This document shows, one piece after another, positions 24,976 through 32,184 of a stretch of 45,887 nucleotides of DNA; position 1 is the stretch's first letter, and each line of letters begins with the position of its first letter. The DNA comes from a virus. A model generated the notes under the pieces. The model was not told where the DNA came from, searched no databases, and worked only from the letters and a program-made list of their open reading frames with translations. Made by a program: the position numbers and the translations under genes. The stretch spans positions 1-45,887 of IMG/VR virus record IMGVR_UViG_3300035698_018734; one strand, 5' to 3'.

Positions 24976-26906
24976 TTAAAAAATTTAATTTAAAAAAAGC
25001 TCAGTTTGAAGCACCAGTTGTTAATCAACCTCCAGAAGGAACTCAAGGTATGCCTGATTTCTATTCTGAAAACCCATTAGCAGAACAAATGGGACAAGAA
25101 CAAGAAGAACAAGTAGGGCAAGAATTAATTAAATTTATTGATGCTGCTGAATTACATGAATTTCTTAAAAATAACGATTATACAACAGTAAGAGAGTTTT
25201 TTAGTGAAAATAATATAGGTGGTGATGAATTGTCAGATATTGATGAACCACTAAAAAGATATTATGAAAACCAAGAAGGATTAACAGAAGAACAACAATT
25301 AGAAGATTCAGTAATTATATTTAATTTACTACCTACAGAATTTAAAAAGCAAAGGGATGATGAAGATGTTGTTGTCCCTGGGAAATTCAAGGAATTTGCA
25401 AATATGAATAACGAGTATATAAAGAAAATTAACTCAGAAATTAAAAAACTTGCTGAGAAAAGTATAGCTAATAGGAAAAATAAAGTATTTAATGTAAATA
25501 AATTTGCTCAGCAAAAAACAGAAGAAAATATTATTATGTGGGGACCAGATGAAAAAAGAATTGATCCATTCTATCGCCAACCTGTTTCTGATTGGCATAT
25601 TTTAGAAAGAAACAAAGGCGTTGGTCAAGATATTGATGGTGTCTGGGATATCGATTGGGAAGCAGTTTGGCGTGGTAATATCATGGATAAATACAGCAGA
25701 CCATATCGTGATACAAAAACAGGAGAATGGATTGGCGGATATATACAAAAAAGATTTGAAGTAGATAAATGGATTCCTGAAACAAATAATTATCAATTAT
25801 TACCCGGACAAAAACGTAAACCTCGCCTTCCAGAACAAGGAGTGTTGGAAGGTCGCTTACAAGCTATGAGAGAAAAAAATGATCGAGGATACGGTCCAGA
25901 TACGAATACAAGCGAACCGTTTAATTGGAATACAGCAAAAAATAAAAAGAATATTAAAACAGCACAATTTGAAACATCCATACCTATTACTCCTGAAGTA
26001 GAACAAGGAATGCAACAAGAATATGATTTTTCTGAAAATGAAACAAAGATATCTAGATCAGCAAAAGCAACTGTAAAAACCAGATTTTTAACTATTATGG
26101 ATAATCCACAGTCTGCTAAAGAATTTAAAAGAGTCTATGATATAAGTCCAACTGTAGCTGCAATTCAAATGCTTAAATTAGATCCACAAAATGTTGAATT
26201 TTCAGATATGAAAACATATATGACACAGTTGTATAAAGATATGTTCCATGGATCTATTGAAGAACAGCAACCCGAATTGGGTGCAGTAGCTATGGTAGAA
26301 CCTATTCGTCGTTCACTTGAATACCAGGCAAAAGATAAAAAAAAAAGTAATGCCGGTATAAACGGAATTAAAGAAATAGGTAGACCTCACTCTGATCCGT
26401 TTGAAATCAAACCAATTAAAATTCACCCAGATGACAATGATAAACCAATGAGTGGTATCTATCGTTGTCCTTTTTGTGGCGCAAATATAAATCAAAACGA
26501 AACTAAATGCCATGATTGCGGTATGGATATTAATGCTGCAAATTCTTGGACAGGCGAATTCTTCCCACAACAAGCATTGCCGAAAAAAACCAAAACACCT
26601 TCTCCTAATAAAAATATCAGGTTGAATGAAAATAAAAAAGAAATAATATTTAATTCTCAGAAAAAAACTTATCAAGTTGAAGCAAATCATGATGAAGAAA
26701 ATGATATAGATGCAATAGAAAAAAGAAAAGATAAACATCCAGATTTTAAAGAATCACCACATCGAAAATTTAAATCAAAAGAATTTAAACAAATAAGACT
26801 TGTTACTCCCTCAGAACCATCTGATGAATTTGACGATAAAAGTAAAGACGCACGATGGGGAGAACAAGTTCAACAATCTTGGTCGGATCTTGCTGGCGAT
26901 GAATAG
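24972..26906 (+). CDS. zinc-ribbon head protein carrying a copy of the capsid N-arm motif
   Basis: Unknown family, 644 residues. Features in order: N-terminal FNLKKAQFEAP motif; acidic helical region; a WGPDEKR / VWDIDWEAVWRGN segment near 190-240; a second KTAQF near residue 330; helices; then near residues 440-453 the string AMVEPIRRSLEYQA, identical over 14 residues to residues 33-46 of the major capsid protein; then YRCPFCGANI and TKCHDCGMDI, a zinc ribbon near 495-520; and a charged tail. The shared segment is encoded by different synonymous codons, so the protein sequence is what is conserved. It may contact or mimic the capsid subunit during assembly. It starts with an ATGA overlap and ends in TAG. 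Confidence 0.7.
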   Translation: MIKKFNLKKAQFEAPVVNQPPEGTQGMPDFYSENPLAEQMGQEQEEQVGQELIKFIDAAELHEFLKNNDYTTVREFFSENNIGGDELSDIDEPLKRYYENQEGLTEEQQLEDSVIIFNLLPTEFKKQRDDEDVVVPGKFKEFANMNNEYIKKINSEIKKLAEKSIANRKNKVFNVNKFAQQKTEENIIMWGPDEKRIDPFYRQPVSDWHILERNKGVGQDIDGVWDIDWEAVWRGNIMDKYSRPYRDTKTGEWIGGYIQKRFEVDKWIPETNNYQLLPGQKRKPRLPEQGVLEGRLQAMREKNDRGYGPDTNTSEPFNWNTAKNKKNIKTAQFETSIPITPEVEQGMQQEYDFSENETKISRSAKATVKTRFLTIMDNPQSAKEFKRVYDISPTVAAIQMLKLDPQNVEFSDMKTYMTQLYKDMFHGSIEEQQPELGAVAMVEPIRRSLEYQAKDKKKSNAGINGIKEIGRPHSDPFEIKPIKIHPDDNDKPMSGIYRCPFCGANINQNETKCHDCGMDINAANSWTGEFFPQQALPKKTKTPSPNKNIRLNENKKEIIFNSQKKTYQVEANHDEENDIDAIEKRKDKHPDFKESPHRKFKSKEFKQIRLVTPSEPSDEFDDKSKDARWGEQVQQSWSDLAGDE

Positions 26907-26979
26907 GATTTGTAATGAATAAAACAAAAGAAATCAGATGAAAACAAAACAAATAAAGATGAGTAATTAGGAAGATTAA

Positions 26980-29900
26980 ATGGCTATATTAAAATTTAAG
27001 ACAAACAATACACCAGCAGTTAATCGTAAATTAGTAGCTTCAACTGGTGGGTATTCTGTAGGTAATGATAGTAAAAGAGCATATGGAGGAGCAGAACTAT
27101 CTTCAACTCCTATAACTAAAACAGCACAGTTCTCTGGGTCAGGCGCAAATGTTGTCTTTACACAACCTATGTTCTTTTCACCACTTCATACCCCTCAGAA
27201 CTGGCAAATTGCGAGTAAAAGACGCGAAATTTATCAGTGGGAACTACTTACTGGACAAGGACTTACGCTAAAAGACCATACGATAATACATGTAGAGGAC
27301 TTGTTATTCACATCAGATGAAGTTATCAAAGATACTGTAACTGGTGGTAATTTGTTTGAGAACATAAACTGCGAACCAGTTTTCGGTTCTAAAGGAAAAT
27401 TCACTTGTCCAACTCGTTTTTTTGAACGAGATTCAGAAAACAAAAGATGTTTTAGATTAGGTGCATATGGTTATTGGAGAGACCTGGAAATATCAGAGGA
27501 ACATCCTGTTTATGTTCTTGATGGAAAATTATATCGCCGGAAAAAGAAAGTAGAATTAGGTGCAAAATCTCGTCGTAAAAAAGGCATTAAATCTAACGGC
27601 GTCAAAAAAGTAAGTTTTCCAGATAAATTAATATCTAAAAAAGAAGCTCAAGATGTAGATGTTAAAGATTTTCTATTATATCCTGTACCAGGTGTTGGCG
27701 TAAAATCTATTAATTATGATTTAGCGTGGTCAATAGGTTTGTGCATAGCAGATGGTTGTATATCAAACAAAACTCCAGGTATGGAACATGTTTGCTTTAC
27801 TTATGATATTAAAGAAAAAGCATTATATAATGATAATATTATTCCAGTATTAGATAAAACCTCTCCAACAAGTATAATTAATAAAAAACACGGAGAAGGT
27901 AAGGGTTTTCGATCAACAATATGGGGAGAAGAATGCTGTAACTTATACAGCGAATATATCACCGGCAAAAGAACAAAGAAAAAATTTACTTCTTCTGTAT
28001 TTGATCTTGACAAAGAATCTAGATTACAAATATTGGGTGGTTATTTTGATGGTGACGGTCATTTTAATCCTGTAGAGTTAAAACTTATTGCGAATAATTA
28101 TTCTTGTGATATGGCAGATCAACTATATGCTTTATTGTTATCTGTTGGTATCAATTGTTCGTTGAAGCGTTATCCGCTTTATGGTGAGTATTTTGCAACA
28201 GATTCTGAATGGTGTTACAGAATATTTATTCCATCTTCAGAGGTATATAAGTTACGTCCATACATGCGTAGTAACAAAATACCTGATGGGATTAAGACTA
28301 AAAAAGAACGTCAACTCCGCTTTTTCTATGAAGAAGATGGAGTACAATATTTAGCTCAACCGATTGGCAAAAAAGAAGAATTCTTTTATACTGGTAAAGG
28401 ATATGATTTACAAATAGATCCTGAACGAGCATTTGTTGCATCAGGTTTTGTTATTTCTAATTGCAGATTTTATTATGAAAACGAACCAAAGGTCGCTGCT
28501 GGTGTGGATATGTATTGTTTTACGCCGGAAACTCCGGTTTTAACTTCAGATGGAACTCAAAAATCTATATCAAGTATTATTGTAGGAGACAGAGTACGTT
28601 GCCACGACGGAAGTGTTGGAATTGTAGAAAAAACCCATATACGACAAGCTAATAATGAAATAATGTTGCGTATTCGTATTTCTGGAATTAATCAAGACAC
28701 GTTAAAATGTACTGAAGGGCATGAAATATTAGTATTAAAGAAAGGTGACAAAGAACCACAATGGATTCAGTCTTCTCAAATTGAAAAAGGAGATTTTTTA
28801 GCAACTCCGTGTAATTATGAGAATCAAGTAGATAAAAAACATGATCATGATGATAAGTATATATTTCGTAAAGTTATTTATGTAAAATCGTTTAAATATA
28901 CAGGTGAGCTTTTTGATTTAACAGTAAGTGGTACTCATACCTATGTTGCTAACCGAATTGCTGTGCATAATTCGCAATTTCCGATGAATGGATTCAAATT
29001 AGAATGTAGCAATAAAAGTATACTAGAGTATTATGAAAACATATCAGAAGATTTAGATTTACCTGAATGGTTAGATTATATAAGTCACGAATATTTTATG
29101 TTAGGAGATGTTTTTCCTTTCTTAGAAATTAAATGTCCACACTGTGGTGGTTCTGGAATTGATCGTGATACGCAGGAACAATGTAATCACCCTGATGGTA
29201 GTTTTGGATCTATTCGTGTTATGAATCCGGACTATATAGAAGTTCAGGATAACATTTTAGCTGATGAATCTGTTATAGCTCTCATGCCTGATGAAGAACT
29301 TCAAATGTTAATTCAAAGGCGAGAGCCAAAACAGATATTTGATAAACTTCCAACAAACATTGTAAATCTTGTAGCTAATGGGCGTCCTATATTATTATCT
29401 AATAGATCTGTTAGTCATATTAAACATAATGCTAGTGGATATAGTACATATGGTACATCTTTATTAAGACGTTTATTTACTGTTTTAGCGTATAAAACAA
29501 AAATTATGACGGCAAACTGGATTGTTGCTGAAAGAATGATATTACCTGTTCGTGTTGTTAAGGTTGGTGATAAAGATCGTCCAGCTACTCCAGAAGATAT
29601 CCAAGACGTTGTAAATCAAATTGCTGCTGTTGTTAATGATCCTAACTTAACAATAGTTACGCATCATGCATTTGATTATGAGTATTACGGACCTACTGGA
29701 AAAATTCATAATATTGCACCAGAAATAGAACAAATAGGTAAAGAAATTCTTGATGGTTTAATGTTAAATCAAGCCATTTTAAATGGTGAGATGTCTTCGT
29801 ACAACTCGGCCGCTGTAGGTATAGAAGTTTTGATTCGTCGTATAGATAACTGGCGAAACAAACTAAAAAAATGGGTAGAAAAAAGAATCTTTTTACCTAT

Positions 29901-30924
29901 AGCTATGATGCAAGGTTTTGTTGACGAAAAGAAAACACAAAGAACAGGTAAAACACAATATTTGTATCCTAAATTAAAATGGAATGATTTAAATCTGAGA
30001 GATAATTCACAGAAAGTACAGTTGCTTATGCAAATGCATGACAAGGGTATGGTTTCAACACAAGAAATTCTTGAAGAAATGAATCTTGATTATGATGATC
30101 AAATAGAAAAAATGAGAGAAGAAACATTGTTAGCTTCTCAATCTGGACAGATTATGCCCGGTGGGGGTGCAGGTGGCGGTCCTATGGGAGCAGCAGGTAT
30201 GGGCGGAATGGGAATGGATATGGGTGGTATGGGTGGTCCTCCACCTGGTGATCCAAGTATGGGCGGTATGCCAGGAGGAGACATGGGTGGTGGTATGCCA
30301 GGCGGTGACATAGGTGGTATGCCAGGAGGATCTCCTGGCGGTATGCCTGGTGCTCCGATGGCGAGTGCTCAACCTCAAATGAAAATAACTAAACGAGGAA
30401 AAGGTTCAAAACAAGAAGATCAGCCAGTACAACCTCCAAAGCAAATTAAATTAACTACTCTTGAAGGAAAGATGTATCGTGCTCTTGAGGCTATGAATAT
30501 GCCATATGCTTTATATGGGCAATATACGGTAAGGTTACCGGGACAAAAACAACCTTTTGTTCTTGATTTTGCTTATCCTGAAATAGGTATCGGAATTGAA
30601 TCAGATGGTCAGATATGGCATGAAAGAGAGGATCTCAAACAAAGAGATCAAATGCGAGATCAAAAATTAGCTAATGTAGGTTGGCGTATTTTAAGATTTA
30701 ATGAAGATGCTATCAATCAGCATATAGATGTTATATCTGATATTGTTTATAAACATATTCAAGAAGCATCAAAGAATATGAAGAAAAAATCGAGTGATGA
30801 AGAAAATATTAAGATAGCAGCAATAAGAGAAGTGATATCTAATACTTCTTCAGGAGAGGAATTATGCTTCAATATACAGGATATGGATAATAACTTAGGT
30901 TATTGTATATCAATAGGAAAATAA
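26980..30924 (+). CDS. portal protein with two inteins and a C-terminal DUF559/Vsr-like nuclease domain
   Basis: Forms the dodecameric DNA gateway at one vertex and docks the terminase. The exteins read ...RREIYQW + CRFYYENEPKVAAGVDMY + SQFPMNGFKLEC..., then a HISHNASGYSTYGTSLLRR-like segment and RIDNWRNKLKKWVEKRIFLP, as in large-phage portals. Inteins occupy residues 88-494 and 513-664; the spliced product is about 755 residues. A small CPHCGG...CNHP site lies after the inteins. After a Gly/Met-rich linker (about 1060-1130), residues about 1160-1262 fit the DUF559/Vsr-like nuclease fold: FVLDFAYPEIGIGIESDGQI, WHEREDLKQRDQMRDQKL, GWRILRFNEDAI. KTAQF occurs at residues 47-51. RBS AGGAAG. Confidence 0.9.
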   Translation: MAILKFKTNNTPAVNRKLVASTGGYSVGNDSKRAYGGAELSSTPITKTAQFSGSGANVVFTQPMFFSPLHTPQNWQIASKRREIYQWELLTGQGLTLKDHTIIHVEDLLFTSDEVIKDTVTGGNLFENINCEPVFGSKGKFTCPTRFFERDSENKRCFRLGAYGYWRDLEISEEHPVYVLDGKLYRRKKKVELGAKSRRKKGIKSNGVKKVSFPDKLISKKEAQDVDVKDFLLYPVPGVGVKSINYDLAWSIGLCIADGCISNKTPGMEHVCFTYDIKEKALYNDNIIPVLDKTSPTSIINKKHGEGKGFRSTIWGEECCNLYSEYITGKRTKKKFTSSVFDLDKESRLQILGGYFDGDGHFNPVELKLIANNYSCDMADQLYALLLSVGINCSLKRYPLYGEYFATDSEWCYRIFIPSSEVYKLRPYMRSNKIPDGIKTKKERQLRFFYEEDGVQYLAQPIGKKEEFFYTGKGYDLQIDPERAFVASGFVISNCRFYYENEPKVAAGVDMYCFTPETPVLTSDGTQKSISSIIVGDRVRCHDGSVGIVEKTHIRQANNEIMLRIRISGINQDTLKCTEGHEILVLKKGDKEPQWIQSSQIEKGDFLATPCNYENQVDKKHDHDDKYIFRKVIYVKSFKYTGELFDLTVSGTHTYVANRIAVHNSQFPMNGFKLECSNKSILEYYENISEDLDLPEWLDYISHEYFMLGDVFPFLEIKCPHCGGSGIDRDTQEQCNHPDGSFGSIRVMNPDYIEVQDNILADESVIALMPDEELQMLIQRREPKQIFDKLPTNIVNLVANGRPILLSNRSVSHIKHNASGYSTYGTSLLRRLFTVLAYKTKIMTANWIVAERMILPVRVVKVGDKDRPATPEDIQDVVNQIAAVVNDPNLTIVTHHAFDYEYYGPTGKIHNIAPEIEQIGKEILDGLMLNQAILNGEMSSYNSAAVGIEVLIRRIDNWRNKLKKWVEKRIFLPIAMMQGFVDEKKTQRTGKTQYLYPKLKWNDLNLRDNSQKVQLLMQMHDKGMVSTQEILEEMNLDYDDQIEKMREETLLASQSGQIMPGGGAGGGPMGAAGMGGMGMDMGGMGGPPPGDPSMGGMPGGDMGGGMPGGDIGGMPGGSPGGMPGAPMASAQPQMKITKRGKGSKQEDQPVQPPKQIKLTTLEGKMYRALEAMNMPYALYGQYTVRLPGQKQPFVLDFAYPEIGIGIESDGQIWHEREDLKQRDQMRDQKLANVGWRILRFNEDAINQHIDVISDIVYKHIQEASKNMKKKSSDEENIKIAAIREVISNTSSGEELCFNIQDMDNNLGYCISIGK
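27241..28461 (+). mobile_element. intein 1 of the portal, with LAGLIDADG endonuclease, atypical N-terminus
   Basis: A 407-residue insertion between W and C of the conserved portal segment. Block B is seen as LEISEEHPVYV. The homing endonuclease has both LAGLIDADG helices (LAWSIGLCIADGC and LQILGGYFDGDGH). Blocks F and G read YDLQIDPERAFVASGFVISN, then the extein Cys. The C-terminal Asn and Cys+1 are present, but the first intein residue is Glu rather than Cys, Ser or Ala, and the penultimate His is Ser. This suggests a class 2- or class 3-like mechanism or a defective intein. Boundaries are set by extein continuity. Confidence 0.82.
28516..28971 (+). mobile_element. intein 2 of the portal, 152-aa mini-intein
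   Basis: This is a canonical class 1 intein without an endonuclease. Block A is CFTPETPVLTSDGTQKSISS with Cys1, block B TLKCTEGHEILVL with its His, block F YTGELFDLTVSGTHTYVANR, and block G RIAVHN followed by extein Ser+1. It begins just 18 extein residues after intein 1 ends. At 152 residues it is a typical Hint-only mini-intein and should be able to splice but not to home by itself. Confidence 0.92.
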
Positions 30925-31365
30925 ATGATAAAAGATAAATCTGTATATAATTTATCCAAATCTCTTTATGCTGGACAAAAGAGAATTAAAGATCGTGGTA
31001 TAAACTGGAAAGAGCATTATCACGAAAAATCTGCTGCATTAAAAAAGAAATTTGAAAAGATCATTGGTCCTCAATCGTATATGCGTTGGGAAGGTCATGA
31101 TTATACAACAGATGGTGATTATTTTATTGTTGTTGGTCCTGCTATAACAAAAGATGGACATAAAAGATTCTTTTCAGGTATTAAAAGATATCCTAAAGAT
31201 CCTAAGAAAAAACAATTTGCTCCAAGTGGAGAATACTTCCCAACAATTATTTCTGCTCTTTCTAATGCCAGACAAAAATGGGCGATTCCTTTCCCACAAA
31301 ATCAACCAAATTATGATGAAGCTATTTTGCAACCGTTGAATATACCTAGACACGTTAAGGGATAA
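30925..31365 (+). CDS. hypothetical protein, 146 aa, downstream of portal
   Basis: No family recognised. The start lies immediately after the portal TAA. It has a basic helical N-terminal half (YAGQKRIKDRGINWKEHYHE), then a beta pattern (GDYFIVVGPAITKDGHKRFF), and a Pro-rich end (PFPQNQPNYDEAILQPLNIP). It has no Cys or membrane segment. Its position suggests a small head or portal accessory protein. Confidence 0.6.
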   Translation: MIKDKSVYNLSKSLYAGQKRIKDRGINWKEHYHEKSAALKKKFEKIIGPQSYMRWEGHDYTTDGDYFIVVGPAITKDGHKRFFSGIKRYPKDPKKKQFAPSGEYFPTIISALSNARQKWAIPFPQNQPNYDEAILQPLNIPRHVKG

Positions 31366-31367
31366 AT

Positions 31368-31736
31368 ATGCAAACTATAAAAACATCAAACTATAAAAAA
31401 ATAGCAGAAATAAATCCTGAAGAAGCTGTATTTAATATTCCACCCGAATGGCTTAAACAAGTTAGGAAACAAGCATGGTCTATATCTGTCAAAAAGAATA
31501 AAAACATTTTAGAGACTGGCGGTATACCTATAAATTTAGCAGAACCTTGTGGTATAACTAAAAATGGAGTTACTATTTGTGGTCCTGTTGGAGATCCAGT
31601 ATTAGCTATTGTTACTTTAGAAAAAGAATATAAAAATCAAAATATATCTTTAGCAATAAATAAAGTTATTCAAAAAATGCAAGAAATAGGATCTTCTGAA
31701 GAATATAAAAGAATGTCACAATCTATTAATAACTAA
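31368..31736 (+). CDS. hypothetical protein, 122 aa, MQTIKT N-terminus
   Basis: No family recognised. It starts MQTIKTSNYKKIAEIN, combining both recurrent N-terminal patterns of this window (M-x-x-I-K-T-x-x-Y and K-K-I-A-E). The remainder is alpha/beta with GVTICGPVGDPVLAIVTLEK in the middle and helical end. It begins three bases after the previous stop. Confidence 0.6.
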   Translation: MQTIKTSNYKKIAEINPEEAVFNIPPEWLKQVRKQAWSISVKKNKNILETGGIPINLAEPCGITKNGVTICGPVGDPVLAIVTLEKEYKNQNISLAINKVIQKMQEIGSSEEYKRMSQSINN

Positions 31737-31767
31737 ACTAATAATTACTATACATCTGGACAATAAT

Positions 31768-32127
31768 ATGAAACTTATATCTACCAATAAATATGCTGCT
31801 GCTATTAAACAATCAATAAAAAGAAAACTACAACAACAAATATATAATATTACACAAGGATATCATGATTCTATTCCTTTACAAGACATTTTTAATGTTT
31901 TAAAACAAGAGAATATTATTCCATTACAAGAAGATGGTACTCCTTGGAGTGGCATGTTAGTTGGTGGGGCTGAATGCGGTTCTGATGAAGCATCTAGCCA
32001 AGTAGCCAATTTTGATCTTGCTATAAATCAAGCAGGTCAGCTTGTCCCTATGAACAATATGGTTTTTGTTATGAGTTGGTGTAAAATGCAATCAGGAAAA
32101 TATGAAATTACAGCATATTTATCGTAA
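31768..32127 (+). CDS. hypothetical protein, 119 aa
   Basis: No family recognised. The N-terminus is MKLISTNKYAAAIKQSIKRK (a looser form of the M-x-x-I-x-T-x-x-Y start). The middle has a Gly-rich stretch (WSGMLVGGAECGSDEASSQV) and the C-terminal half is beta-rich with MVFVMSWCKMQSGKYEITAYLS, a compact strand pair. It probably encodes a small folded accessory protein of the head cluster. The ribosome site is weak. Confidence 0.55.
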   Translation: MKLISTNKYAAAIKQSIKRKLQQQIYNITQGYHDSIPLQDIFNVLKQENIIPLQEDGTPWSGMLVGGAECGSDEASSQVANFDLAINQAGQLVPMNNMVFVMSWCKMQSGKYEITAYLS

Positions 32128-32184
32128 AAAGAGGATTTTATATAACTATATTGTAAATAAGTAATTAACTCAAGAGAATAATTT

